This document shows, piece by piece, positions 12,401 to 23,100 of a DNA stretch of 64,000 bases. The notes beneath the pieces are model-generated. The model made no database searches. It was not told where the DNA came from and saw only the letters and a list, made by a program, of their open reading frames with translations. Numbering within the stretch: position 1 is the stretch's first letter; each line of letters begins with the position of its first letter. The position numbers and the translations under genes are program-made. Source of the stretch: Patiria pectinifera (lineage: Eukaryota; Echinodermata; Asteroidea; Valvatida; Asterinidae). The DNA is taken from positions 1-64,000 of the forward strand of contig CM057130.1 of NCBI GenBank assembly GCA_029964075.1, given 5' to 3'.

Positions 12401-15400
12401 TTTTTTTAATATTTTGAAAAGCGTATTCAGGGCATTCTAGTTTACATATCCTTACTTAAATAACGTTTCCCAAAGCCTATCAGAGACTGGATGATTACGA
12501 GGACATAATAAAGATCCAAAATGGCTACAATTATACCCTAAAATTGCACCAATTGACCTCTTCCTCAGATATCATCAAGTAGTTTCTAAACCTCAGTACT
12601 GATGAGCTCCAAATTCACAAACTTACTTACTGGCACAGTTACCCTTACAAAAATAAATGGGAAATCATGTGAAAAATGATAACATCTTGATATTTTTCCC
12701 CCAAAAAACAAAAAGGGGATGAATGAGGTGTCCGCAAATTGGGCTAAAAATTAGGCGAAGGGTTGGCTAACGTGGAGGACCTGAACAAGTTCAAGGAAAT
12801 CCTCCCAAATAAGAGATAATTGTTGTTAACTATATTTATGTCTACGTCAAAACGTTTTCTTAACAATAATTTTGGGAATTTCCTTGAACTTGTTCAAGTC
12901 TCCCACATTAGGCAACCCTTCACCTACTTTTTAGCCCAATTAACGGACACCTTGTTTTTTCCTCATTTTTGCTTTTTTTTGGCTAAATATCACAATGTTA
13001 TCATTGTTCACATGCTTTTCCATAAAGTTTTAACAGGGTAACTGTGCCAGTGAATAACTTGGTGATTTTGAAGCTCATCAATACTGAGGTTTGGCAAGAC
13101 TACTTGATGATATCTGGAGACAAGGGAAATGTGCGCAACTTTAGCGTATAATGGTAGCCATTTTGGATCGTTACTATGTCTTCATAATTATTCAGCCACT
13201 TATATGCTTTAGAAAATGTTATTGGAGTAAGGATGTGAAAGTAAAATCCCCAAAATATACTTTTCAAAAAAATATAAAAATTTCCTGTATACCCAAATAA
13301 TGGAACAAATATATTACACGGCGGGTATTTACGATTTATGCAAATTGGGCAGCCTTCCCAAAAGAATTTCAGGTTTCAACCCTTCTAAATACCTTCCCTA
13401 GGGCTATAAGAATCTATCTACTAAGTTCGGTGCTTTGGACCAGTTGGTCACGATGTTGTAAAAATTGGGTCTAAGCCACCTGACTATTTATGAACATTTA
13501 AAGTGTTCCATGCATTTCCTGACAAAAGAGGGTGCTGTTGCTGTGATGTCATTTAAGACGCACACTCTTCAGTTAAGGGGTTTTCTGTTCCCAATTGTCA
13601 ATGACCTACTGCCGTGTAGTGAAACAACAATTAATCACCAAAAACAAATAAAATGTATGTCAGTAAAATATCTAAAATACTGGCAGCTTTTGGTGATGAA
13701 ATAGCTGTATCACTGAGGTTTCTACCTAAAATAACATCACATTTTTGTTCAGAAAATAAGGAAATTTGAAGTATAAAACCAAAAGGCACAAAAACACCCC
13801 GAAAAATGGCAAAATGATAATGGAAAATGAAATGGGACACAAAGGTGCATTTTCATTGATTGTATTTTAAAATAAAATCTGTATCATAGGCCTTCTAATA
13901 TGTTGATCAGGGGTTTTCCTTAACTTTTTCCTTTACTGGCCGGCCCGGCCAGTAAACCAGAGTTTTCACTGGCCCGCAACCTTTTTCAATAGCCCACATG
14001 TTTTAATAGTAACTTTCAATCAAATCACCATAAGCATTTTTGATAACATTTTTGATAATAAATTATGCAATATGAATACAATCGGCAATTATCTTAATCA
14101 TGTACATAATATTGCATGTAGTTCCTTTTTAAGTGATGTCAATGTTTCTTTAATCGTCCATGCTTTAACATAGAGCAAGGCTTTAATTAATAACAGGAAT
14201 CAAATAGGGGGAGAAGTTATAATCAAAATTAATGCAACTTAAGGCTTTAGGTGTTCTATTTCCGACATGTTTTGATAAAACACGAACTAAAAAAGCGTTA
14301 TCTTGAGGAACAAGAAAATATTGCACACAGTCGTGGTATTAATGGGAGTTTACCAAGTTAGTAACTGAACTGTTTTAACTTGTTTGAAAATGAGTGAGAA
14401 GGCCAGTATGTTAAAAAAAAACATCTCTCGCACGCACCATGCATTTCTAGCGAAGAATGGTGCAATCAGCGTGCCTAGCCAAGAAGCGCTGCGGGCGGGC
14501 GACCCACGAACTTACGCTGGTCACGTCAATCCATAACGTTTTCCGGAGCACGGTCCACTTTACATTCACTAGTCTTTACATTCAAAATAGGCCCCTCGAA
14601 TCTCATATTGTCCTCATCTTTTCGGTACATTCGTTTGATAGTGTTCAAGAACTCATCCCAAGAATCCGTTCGGGCACAAGTTTTGGCAGACTGTCATGAA
14701 AGTTTTCTCCTCACCACGTTGTATGATACGAATACGATGTTAACGTACGATGTACGTCCGTACCATGTGGACTGCAGACAAAGTAAATCACGTGCGCTGC
14801 ATGTGTGCACAATGTGTAATGGCAAATACACGTTGATTCGCCTCATGTTCGTCGTTGGGATTTCAATGCACAGCGCACTGCGAATAAACATGGAGTGATA
14901 CGAATTCGAACTACCGATGTTTTTATTTCGGTCGGCGTGGCAAAAGTATTCATGTGTTGTATCACCCTTAACTTTTTATTTTGATTGATTGAAAAATACT
15001 GTAGGGAAAACTTCGTTATTTTTATTTTTTTTAACAGTTTTTTGACTCGCCCGTCGGACTACTGAGAGGAGGGTTTTGACTCGCCCGCCGCTGTTTTCAC
15101 TCGCATTTGGCGAGCGGGCGACCGCTAAGGATAATCCCTGTTGATGTTAAAATATCTAAAAATTACATGTTTTAGCAGACAAAAAAAATCAAAGAGGATG
15201 CATCAAGGTAATTCCTGTGGGAAGGTAAAAATAAGTCTGGTAAAAACTTTGTCTGTACAAACTGCCTCTGTACCTGCGTAGAGCTTGGATTGAGGTCTGC
15301 GAGGTTTCTTCTTACTTGAAGATCCAGGTGTCTCATTGTCTCGTAACACTTCATCACTTACTGATCGTGGGAGTCGGGACTGTCTGTGCTCTGCAGAGGT

Positions 15401-18400
15401 ACCATCCAGAATAAAGTGCACGATCATAAACTAGCAAACTAATCAAAATATGAATTAGGCTTGTGCGGTATTGGATTATGAGAGTCCACCGTATTCTGGC
15501 ACAAAAAACATTGCGATATTTGGTATTGTCAGGTACTTTTCTGGGTGGAATATTAAGTCATCAAAAAACAATAAAACATATTACCTGGTATATAAGGTTA
15601 AGGGTAAGGGATAGGGTTGGGTTGTCTAATAGTTACCTTTTTTCCTTCTTGATGATCCAGGAGATGCTTTTAAGTTGTTAATGGCAGGGGTACTGACAGA
15701 GATTTCTCCATTTGCTGTATCTGTGGATTACAGAGCAGAGGGAACAACTGCAAGTAGCTTCAAAAAGATATCATTTCCATCAATACTGCATAATTTCTGA
15801 ATGTCAAAATCTCAAATATTAAAACAATGACTAATGCCATAATGCCAGTTCGTACTTCTAGCAAATGCGACGTGAATTTCATGATGTCAACAATTGAAGT
15901 TTCACTGTGATTTTTGCCGTTACCTTAGCAAATTTGCTTGGCATTGAAATGTGCATGTGAAGTTTGAACCGGCCTTAAGTTCAGAAAACCTCTTAACTGT
16001 CAGCTACATACTTAACATATCTATTTAGCTAGTCTGTTAGTCCATTAGCACCTGGACTTCATTGAATTACAATGTACTTATACTGTCTGTCGGTCTGATG
16101 TCTGTCTGATGTCTGTGTGTCACATTTTTTTGAAAAGGCCTAAAGCGTGTACTCAAGTATAAAATACAACGTTATCGTAACCAGGTACTGAAGTGGTACA
16201 TGTATATGCCTCAATTTCACTGTCCTCCAAAGTCATGGTTTCTACGTAAAAACAATTGATTTACTTGTTTTGTTTTGCTTTTTTGGCAAATTTGTTGCTT
16301 TCAGACTTTGATTACGTATTGCAATATTATCTGTATGAAAACGCTCAAAAATGTATCTGCATTTCGAAACCTGACTGTATAATGAACCACTTCTCTAAAA
16401 TAAGTCAATTGATGTTGCACTGACCAGTAGTTTACTAAAGAAATCAATAAATCCATAGAGTGCTGGGGTGGTTTCAGGGGCTACAGTGAGTAATAAGCAG
16501 GGTGTTTTCAGGTTCTACACTGACTAAAGGACTAAATGATATGAGCAATGAAAGGGTAGCTATGCAATTATTGCCACTTATGATTTGCCAAGAACATATA
16601 TTGACTATATTATCAAGAATCAATATATATGATTTTCCCTCAACATCCATATATGGAATTGACTTTTTACTACATATCTGAGAGACGCACTGTGCAGACA
16701 AACCATTGCTTAAGCAGGGCAGGGGCAGAACAATCTCCTGCAAGTCTATGAACCGATTTTGGGGTCACAACTCCACAAGTTTATAGCACGATCCAGCATG
16801 CGAGTTTTCCTACTGAGGCCAAAAAAAATTAGTTCTGCTTCAAATTACATGGCATTCGTAAATAGGGTAGGTAGGTAGGGATTTTTTTTTTTGGCCAATT
16901 TTTTTGTGTACGATCATATGGAGGCGTCTGCGTGTAGTCAAGGGTAAAAGGTATAAAGTGATGGTTTTGGGTGTTTTTTTCTCATTTTTCCAATAAAAAA
17001 ATTAGGGTAGGGGCTGTCAGAATAGGGTAGGTAGGGAAACCGGAAGCAGAACTATTTTTCTTTTTTTGGCCTGATGAAGAACAAAGTTCTTGGTAAATTC
17101 TTGGTCAAGAATTTCAGGCAGAGTTGGTCTTTTGGTCATTCCGAGAGTTGGATTGATTGTTGTTTTTTGGAATTCAAGTTGCCAGTAGTACAGAGGTAAT
17201 GTCCTCCTTACCATCAGCCCCACTTGCAAAGTCATACCCATGTGTGATCTTCTTCTTCCGTCTGGTTTTCTTGACCGATGAGCTGACCCCATTCTGGCCA
17301 TTCTGGACCAGATTCTCCCGACTGCCCAGGACTGGTGAGTCATCTTTCATCTCTGAAGGCAATGGACGATGTTTGCTAGCAGAGGACTGCTGGGAGTCAC
17401 TGACCTCTGCTGCTCCTGAAAAAATAAAAGTTGTGTCAACATTTTCAACGCTGAAACCATTTCCCTTATAAAATTCAGAAACATTTTTTCTTTTTCATTT
17501 GTCAGCTGAAACAACAGATTTCAGGGGCGGATCCAGGAATTTTCGTGTGGGGGGGGGGAAGAGTTTACATAAGCAAAAAATCTGAAATGTAGACACGTTT
17601 TTTTCTCTGGACCCTTGGTCTCCATAAAATCAAAAAGCAGGGTCGTACCATACTTTCGATGGGAGCGCTGTTCAAATCACATGATTATTGGCACCATATC
17701 ACAGAAAAATGAACATATACCCCTAACCAAGCAGGCTATGTACGTATTTTGTTCAAGGCGGACATTATTACTAGCCAAAAAAAATTGGCTGTCGGAGCAG
17801 GGGGGGGGAGGTTCGCATTGTTTTTTTCAAGAATTTCTATGAACATTTTTGGGGGGACAAAGCTGGGGGGTTCCCCCACCCCCGCCCGGTGGATATGGCC
17901 ACTTTTAAAATATACATTATTATAATCTTGCAATGAGTTTTCCCAAGTCAAAACTGATATGGCAGCAGGTACTGAAACAAAGGACTCTGGATGGAATTTT
18001 CATCAAGTGACAGAAATTTTATAAGCTGCTAGATAGAGCCCCTCAGCAACAACATTTTCATAGACAGCTTTTACACATGCCGCTCTCTTAAACTCTCTCC
18101 TTGTTTTAATATCAGACCATGGCCATATGTGTACAATGAATACAAAATCTCAGAAAGGATTCAAGAATATACATGTAGACGCACACTCTAATTAATTAAA
18201 GAAAATGCGGCATTTACCTTCTGTTAATTTCTTCTTTTTCCTCTTTGGTCGCTGTGCTTGGCTAGCTGATAAATCTGTAGTGTGCAATAAAGGAAGATAT
18301 ACGATTGACAGGAAACTTTTCTTTCTTTTTTGCTGTGCTTGGATGCAGAGTATACTACAGGGTACTAAAGTGTTCTTTTTTTTGTCTTATAAAAATATGT

Positions 18401-21400
18401 GTTTACAAATTGAAACTGTCCACAGTAAATTAAATAATGGGGGGGAAAATGTTTCACAAAGGCAGTAGTAAGGGTTATTCTGACAACATGACAACTACAT
18501 GTACTACTATTTGCAAGTGCCATCATTTATCTACCGGTACATGTAACAGTACTAGGTGGCAACTATAAATGTGGTTTTCAACCCATGTATATGACAAGCA
18601 TCATTAAAAGTACAGTGTGTGCATACCAGTATTACTGGTGAGGAGTGGAGGTAGACTTCGTCTCTTCACTGAGGCATCCTGATGTGAAAAAAACCATAAA
18701 ACAAACCTTGCTTATAAAGTTGTACTGTCATGCATGGGCGGGCTGTAATGTGGTTATTGTGTGCTTGTGCTGACCAGCCAATCAGATTATTAGTCCTCGT
18801 TATTCGAGGAATAATCTGATTGGCTGATCGGCACAAGCATACAATAACCAAAACACAATAGTAATATTTTGAACTATGATTAAACTTTTTGTATGGCTTC
18901 TATGGTGTTAATTTATTTGGATAGGTTGTGGTGTCCTGACGGCACTTTCCTAGTTGTGCACTAGCCCCACAAATGTGGCTGAAATACTGGACTACATGTA
19001 CCTCCGTATTGTCAGCCACCAAAGCTACATACGGCCTGTGCGTGGATGGTCCCGTTGCTAGGGGAGCCAAAAATCCATTTCAGATCAAAATTATTTTGTC
19101 ACTTGAAAATTGCCCCAGCTAGTAATAGTATGAATGCTAAATAGCAAAAAAAAGTTGAATTCTGTACCTTCAGACGTCTAGTTATCCAGTAATTGCCAGT
19201 ATCAGAGACCCCATGCTTTTGGAAAACCGTCGCAATTTGTCGCCGAATTACCATGATTTAATGTCTCATCTAGCGACCCATCCACCCGTCTTTTGGACGG
19301 GCAGTTTGTGATTTTGGACGGGCACAACTACCCCTCAAACGCTGTAGCAAAAACATCAGAATCTAATGTTTTTGTTGGCCAATGTTGTTTGTTTGGGGTT
19401 TTTTTGGTCAACGCCAGTCTGCAAAATAGTGTCGTGCGATGTTTTCTCATGGTTTTTGAAGAATCGCCACCAAAATCATCGAAAAATTACATATTTTAGT
19501 CTTCGTTGTTCTGTTTGAAGTCGATTATTAGCTTCATGAATGTCTGCTGCATCGTATGAGGTATGAATTATGGAATCTGGGTCGCGATAATATAGGGCAA
19601 AAAAGGACCGTTTTTTTGTAATGCACTTGGGATATACAGTCCGGGATTTCGGGATTCTTACGACCCGGTGATTGTAACGTAGTTGTGACTCCAGCTCTAA
19701 TGCGCGCGATAGGCATTAGAGCTGGAGTTACTCAAGCTAAATCCATACTAAAAATTACTATGACTACGTACAGGCCTATAGAGTACTCCTAGAACTATGA
19801 GGCTCCACGGAGCTCCACTACGTGGAGCCTCATAGTTCTAGGAGTAGCCTAGTATAGAGTAGGCCTAGACCCGTGCACGTGGCGTTGTATACAACGCCAC
19901 GTTGTTGTGTCATTTTGAACCTAGCGAAAATCGATCCGGCTACATAATTCCGTATGGGTGTTGAGTACTCACCTAGAAATCTAAATTTTCCCGTCCAATT
20001 GTTCAGGCTGTCTAATTTCGACGAAATTTGCCCATCGGTAAAGACCCATACGAACGTGTAAGAAATTTCATGTTTACACGACAAGTGACCCTAACAAATG
20101 ACCCCGGACGAGTCGCTTGGACAGATTGACGGCTGTTTCATGTCGCAACCCCGAAAAAAAAAACCCCGCACCCGATTGGCTGTTCGGCTCATGACGTGTA
20201 CGTGTGCGCTCACGCACGTGGGCGCACGTGCGCCAGCGTGCGGTGCGGTGAGAGAGGAAAGGACTTGAAACTTGTCTAAAACGATGTCTCTTTTAGCTGT
20301 GACAGTAAACAGCCGCAGAATTATACGAAGGACGGTACAATAAAACGCAATGCGCATGCGTCACTTGGGAGAAAATGGCAGCTAGCAGGACTTCATAAAC
20401 CGGAAAATCGGAGCCAGAATTTTCCTCAAATTTCGTCAAATGCAAGTTTTGACGTGCAAACGGATTTCAAGACAGCTTCATATGTGAGTACTTATTACAT
20501 GGGCAAAATAACATCCAGTGGGAAAAAGTTCCATACTCGGATGTCAATTTATCTGCTGCCAAACATATTAATTGTCACCTCACCTTGTCATTTGAACCAA
20601 GAGAAATCCAGGAAGCTGTGTACAGGTGAAAAAAATGTACTCAAAATGTGTTTTTAAAGCACATTTTGGATGCATACGTTGTGCAGAACTAACTTGAAGC
20701 AGCCGGTCAAAACTGATTGAAGTGGCTGATAAGACAGCAGTACGTTATACACGTGACATCAACAACCATGACGTCGCATGAGCCTGCCAATGATAGTGCA
20801 ATACGTCCTTATGAATATTTATTTTCTCATGAATATTTAGTTTATTTCAATGGATACTTCAAATACGTCCAAAGATTGATTATTGCAACAGCGATCGTGC
20901 GCGGCCTAGTGGTTAAGAGTCTCGTGTATCAAGCAAGCGTCAGAGGTTCGAATCCCGATGAAGTAACTGACTGATTAATAAATAGAAATTAGGGAAAGGA
21001 GAGGGTGAGAGTAGAGGAGGGAAAGTGGAGGAATAACCATAAAAGATGTAACTTTTGGCGCTAGAAAATTAATTGAAAAAAAGTGACGTCCGAGTACGGA
21101 AATTTTTCCGTTTACAAGCCACGTTCATGGGTCTAGAGTAGGCCTAGACTTTGTTGTACACAACTTAACCACCGCGTACATGGCGTAGCGTCGTCGGTCG
21201 TCAGGTTGCAACATTCTTTCCAAAAATACAAGGGTAGGCTCGTCAGACCCCAAGCCCAAGTGGACTCCCTTACCTCCCTACGTTACGGAGGGAGTCCAGG
21301 GTATGAAGTGCCATAGAAAAAGTTCATTTATAGTTCAAAAATATTTCTATTTCTTAATATCATCATTAGCCCCCAATAAATTCAACAATCTTACCACGGT

Positions 21401-21409
21401 AGTCGCCAT
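418..21409 (-). CDS. TMEM237: TMEM237, tetraspan ciliary transition-zone protein (15 coding exons, one exon pair duplicated)
   Basis: TMEM237 is a four-pass membrane protein of the ciliary transition zone; human mutations cause Joubert syndrome. Exons in transcript order: 21395-21409 (candidate start), 18627-18678, 18218-18274, 17212-17415, 15637-15720, 15274-15390, 11056-11149, 9506-9549, 7236-7345, then 6673-6896 plus 5622-5698 OR 4914-5137 plus 3808-3884, then 2205-2292, 2016-2048, 1372-1493, 418-497. All have GT-AG borders and matching phases, giving 466 residues against about 408 in human. Residues 1-210 are hydrophilic, with basic clusters such as RPKRKKKK and KKTRRKKK. Residues about 260-440 hold four membrane segments with the family motifs FCHGLLAGFALW, TVSVFDR, DDRISL and GSLW. 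An acidic tail, with AEEPLWDETQDVE, ends at the stop at 418. Family identity is from recall of the human protein. Exons 2-15 are secure; the 15-nt first exon is a proposal. Confidence 0.88.
2829..3472. repeat. 36-bp minisatellite, about 18 units
   Basis: A tandem array with the unit gcatactgaaaagcaaaca plus 17 more bases ending in a run of a. There are 17 full units and one partial, with only a few substitutions and one extra a near the right end. Because 36 is divisible by 3 and the unit has few stop codons, long open frames exist on both strands (12-residue period MHTEKQTLADEK on the plus strand). It lies in a TMEM237 intron, so it is almost certainly not translated. Confidence 0.95.
3808..3884 (-). 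CDS. TMEM237: TMEM237 membrane exon, second of the pair, copy A
   Basis: A 77-nt exon that completes an Arg codon and encodes FDIGRPDRQFFRG followed by a short hydrophobic run, then ends with one base before GTAAGT. The next exon, 2205-2292, starts with the two bases needed to make Ile. The copy B counterpart is 5622-5698. Confidence 0.85.
4135..4410 (-). mobile_element. tRNA-derived SINE with an L2-type tail (copy in unit A)
   Basis: On the minus strand a box-A-like stretch (GGACCAGTGGT) and a box B (GGTTCAAACCC) about 40 bases on are followed by GCCCTTGGGCAAGACACTTA and then TGTAAAGCGCTTTGAGA. The last two words resemble the 3' region of L2-related SINEs and LINEs. It was copied along with the segmental duplication to 5893-6170. 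It lies in a TMEM237 intron in the same orientation as the gene. Confidence 0.65.
4914..5137 (-). CDS. TMEM237: TMEM237 membrane exon, copy A
   Basis: A 224-nt exon that starts in phase 0 after a CTTCAG acceptor and ends with two bases of an Arg codon before GTGAGT. It encodes the first two membrane segments with FCHGLLAGFALW and TVSVFDR. Its partner is exon 3808-3884. The coding content matches copy B (6673-6896), so either copy could supply this part of the protein. Confidence 0.88.
5622..5698 (-). CDS. TMEM237: TMEM237 membrane exon, second of the pair, copy B
   Basis: The duplicate of exon 3808-3884, with intact acceptor and donor. If its donor were joined to the acceptor of copy A's larger exon at 5137, the frame would shift by one and reach a stop within about 40 codons. 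Productive use therefore needs copy A to be skipped. Confidence 0.82.
5893..6170 (-). mobile_element. tRNA-derived SINE with an L2-type tail (copy in unit B)
   Basis: The counterpart of the SINE at 4135-4410, carried by the segmental duplication. It shares the box B word and the tail and differs by a few bases. It is not an independent insertion. Confidence 0.65.
6673..6896 (-). CDS. TMEM237: TMEM237 membrane exon, copy B
   Basis: The duplicate of exon 4914-5137 at an offset of 1759 bp, with the same splice sites and the same predicted peptide. Its partner exon is 5622-5698, which has one base change at its first position (AGA to AGG across the junction, both Arg). As the 5' copy it is spliced directly after exon 7236-7345, whose phase matches. 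Confidence 0.88.
8008..8225. repeat. Short tandem array of atcacaagtc (10- and 11-bp units)
   Basis: About 20 copies of atcacaagtc or catcacaagtc follow each other, with the 11-bp form scattered among the 10-bp form. A short (gtt)n tract lies at 7844-7870. The open frame through it is a by-product of the repeat. The array sits in a TMEM237 intron. Confidence 0.93.
8671..9052. mobile_element. Foldback element with a core of serial hairpins
   Basis: The outer ends are inverted: acagcatggttt at 8671 pairs with aaaccatgctgt ending at 9052, and just inside ggaattactgg pairs with ccagtaattcc. Between them lie several imperfect palindromes, each built from aggtcagcttgactacctcc and its reverse complement around a short centre such as cgacgtaaagcgg. 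The whole 380 bp could fold into one stem or a row of hairpins. No coding capacity; non-autonomous. Confidence 0.8.
10441..10836. mobile_element. Imperfect 400-bp palindrome (foldback element)
   Basis: The left end has cactaataagccatttgcga and the right end tcgcaaatggcttattagga. Further inside, attcggggcaagct on the left pairs with agcttgccccgaat on the right, and aactttgaattctcc pairs loosely with ggagaatgcaaagtt. No open frame. It lies in the TMEM237 intron before exon 9506-9549. Confidence 0.7.
10848..10925 (+). mobile_element. tRNA-like sequence, probably a SINE head or tRNA pseudogene
   Basis: A box-A-like word, tagctcaattggtgg, is followed about 40 bases later by the box B ggttcaaacct. 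The ends gactaga and tccagtc can pair in six of seven positions like an acceptor stem. The anticodon arm does not fold cleanly, so a working tRNA is unlikely. Confidence 0.4.
11280..11820 (+). pseudogene. Decayed 3' end of a non-LTR retrotransposon
   Basis: Around 11660-11720 one frame reads CECDRIQIVEHLISRCRLHK, the C-x-C...EH...C pattern found near the end of many non-LTR retrotransposon polymerases. About 60 bases on, another frame reads DSQDTIDWLKNLQVHL and a stop, a typical terminal segment of such proteins. Frameshifts and stops separate the parts, and nothing upstream looks like an intact reverse transcriptase. It lies in a TMEM237 intron, opposite in orientation. Confidence 0.5.
12208..13483. 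mobile_element. 1.28-kb near-complete palindrome (foldback transposon)
   Basis: The ends tcaagtggc and gccacctga are inverted. Arms of about 600 bp mirror each other over almost the full length, for example ggtccaaagcacc at 12241 against ggtgctttggacc at 13430. The arms meet near 12840 with only a few tens of bases between them. Divergence between the arms is visible but modest. No transposase is seen. It lies in the TMEM237 intron between exons 11056-11149 and 15274-15390. Confidence 0.85.
13908..15140. mobile_element. 1.2-kb DNA-transposon-like element with short inverted ends
   Basis: The left end caggggttttccttaac is inverted at the right end as ctaaggataatccctg. The word ttgat stands directly outside both ends and may be a target duplication. 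The interior has a GC-rich stretch ending in cactcgcatttggcgagcgg, but no transposase reading frame was recognised. Confidence 0.55.
16816..17072. mobile_element. 256-bp MITE
   Basis: The left end aggccaaaaaaaattagttctgcttc is inverted, with small gaps, at the right end as gaagcagaactatttttc...ggcct. The centre contains repeated gggtaggtaggg words. It lies about 140 bases below the TMEM237 exon at 17212-17415. Confidence 0.65.
18752..18849. mobile_element. 98-bp hairpin MITE
   Basis: ggttattgtgtgcttgtgct and the following ccaatcagattatt are mirrored by aataatctgattgg and gcacaagcatacaataacc around a short centre, cctcgttattcgagg. The arms are close to perfect. The word ccaatcaga is shared with the inverted repeat at 60769-60914. 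Confidence 0.8.
19657..19740. repeat. Short palindrome
   Basis: actccagctctaatg and cattagagctggagt form a 15-bp inverted repeat at about 19687-19729 around cgcgcgatagg. It sits between the TMEM237 start and the 19.9-kb element. Confidence 0.7.
19778..19847. repeat. 70-bp near-perfect palindrome
   Basis: tactcctagaactatgaggc with the next bases tccac is mirrored by gtggagcctcatagttctag and gagta around a spacer of about 15 bases. The arms are perfect over about 25 bp. It directly abuts the left flank of the element at 19868. Confidence 0.85.
19868..21133. mobile_element. 1.27-kb element with inverted ends, a tRNA-like core and 13-bp flanking repeats
   Basis: It begins gacccgtgcacgtggc and ends gccacgttcatgggtc, which are inverted copies with two mismatches. 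The same 13 bases, tagagtaggccta, stand immediately outside at 19855-19867 and 21134-21146, as expected of a target duplication. Next to the left end is a perfect 26-bp palindrome (19877-19902). At about 20897-20965 a tRNA-like stretch has box A (ggcctagtggttaagag) and box B (ggttcgaatcc). A rearranged inverted copy lies at 48809-50083 in CASC3 intron 1. No protein is encoded. It overlaps the proposed TMEM237 promoter side. Confidence 0.75.
20897..20965 (+). mobile_element. tRNA-derived SINE-like core
   Basis: gcgcggcctagtggttaaga gives a box A and aggttcgaatcccg a perfect box B at normal spacing. Acceptor-stem pairing is not evident and the sequence is part of a repeated element (a second copy on the other strand near 48955-49020), so I call it SINE-like and not a tRNA gene. 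Confidence 0.6.
21395..21409 (-). CDS. TMEM237: Candidate first coding exon of TMEM237 (MATTV)
   Basis: On the minus strand an ATG in a reasonable start context (TTCAACATGG) opens five codons, MATTV, followed at once by the donor GTAAGA. The exon ends in phase 0, which is what the next exon at 18678 (starting DASVKRR) needs. The exon is only 15 nt and no other in-frame ATG was found nearby. It is a plausible but unproven start; an extra exon between 18.7 and 21.4 kb cannot be excluded. Confidence 0.5.
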
Positions 21410-22599
21410 GTTGAATTCCAAAGACGTTTGTCGGGAATAATAGCGCCCTCTTGTGAAAAAAAAATGGTGGCCCTATCCATTTGTACGGTACGTACGTGCG
21501 TACGTACCCCTTCTCATAAAATTTAAAATTTATTAAAACATGACAATATACGATAATATTAAAGGTGAACTTGGGAATTCTCGTTTTAAGTAATTTGAGA
21601 AAATGTTGGTTTCGATAACACCAGCCAGGTTGGCAACGCATTCGTCGAGTATTGTTGTTCTACTGATGCGTTTAGCGCGGACGGTGCGTCATGATTGACT
21701 GGACTTATAAACGTTCATATCATGGCGATGTGACTTTTGATGAATTGTCATTTTGTGCTTGTCCAAAATGTAATGGACAGAACTGAAACGATTCCCTCCA
21801 CGGTCCTGTGATGTATAAATAAATCGTAAATTTCTCAAAGTAAACTAAATGAAGAGGGGAACACCCCCCCCCCCCCCAGCAGAGTTGTAATTAGTACTCG
21901 AGTCTGACTCGAGTCACATTTTTGGTGGCCTCGACTGTCACGGTAAATGATTCGACTCGACTCGAGTCACTGCGAGCAAATGATCGAGTTGACTCGAGGT
22001 CCTCATCAGAGGACTTGACTCGAGCGAAGGCTAATAAGATAGTCGAGTCCCAAAAATAACAACAAAACTTAACTTGCGAACGATACAACGTTAATGTTCA
22101 CGTCACTTTTGCAAATAGTACAGTACAGCGGCCGCTTGTCATGTTCAAACATACAATGCGTCAAATTATAAAGGCTCCCGGCCCCACCTCATGGTTCTGG
22201 AAAAAAATACCCAGGAACCAGATTTTAAACACATTGTCCAATTCGTTGTTTCATCATATGACTTTGGGCGATTTTCTTATAAAGGTCTTGGATTCGAACG
22301 CCGGTTAAACGTATGCCCTCTTTTAAATATTAGATAGATACATGCCCACTTTTAAATGATCAGAAACACTTTTGAACATTGCAATTTGGTTTGGATGTTG
22401 TCAGCGATCAGCGAAAAAAACATTATAGACCGGAAGCCAAATCAGATTGCCCATTATAAGATCATAGTTTCACTTCTTCAATCTGAATATAATGAGGTAC
22501 TGTCAAACACTCCCTATACGTTGCTCTGCAACAGTTGGAAGTAATACGGCAGGGGCGGCGGAACCGGGGGCGGGGGCACTGGCACTTGCCCCCCCCCCC

Positions 22600-23100
22600 C
22601 CATATTTTCCCAGGCCAACAAAAGTGCTCCTCTCGCGGTCGTAAATGTACCTCGAGATGAAAACACAACTGCCCCTCAAACGCACACATGAAAGCATTAT
22701 GACCGCGCTTAAAATTTGTCTTCTCTCTTGTTATGCAAAAGTGCCCCTCAAAAACACAAATACTCCTCGCACATTAACAAGATTGTGAACCTTCTCGAGA
22801 TGGAAAACTATCAATCGAAAGCACAAACACCCCTCCCGCAATAATAAAATTGTGCCACTCTCGAGATTGGAAATTGGCCATAAAAACAATGGTGCTCCTC
22901 TCGCGATAACTTTCGAGATGGAAAATTGCCCCTCGAAAGCACAATTATAGTGCCCCGTTTGCAACACTAAACTGTGCACCTCTCAAGATGGAAAACTTGC
23001 TTTAAAAAAAAAATAATAGTGCTCCTCATGCGAATAAAATGTTCACTGAACTGGCCATCAAAAGCAAAAGTGCCCCTCTCACGATAAAAAAAGGTCCCTT
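22600..23100. repeat. Diverged tandem array of about 70-bp units
   Basis: The words gtgcccctc, aaagcacaa, ctctcgagatggaaaa and aataaaattgtg recur in the same order about every 60-80 bases through this interval. The units are too diverged to define a clean consensus by eye. It starts beside a GC-rich stretch (caggggcggcggaaccgg) that looks like the start of a hAT-type MITE. Confidence 0.55.
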
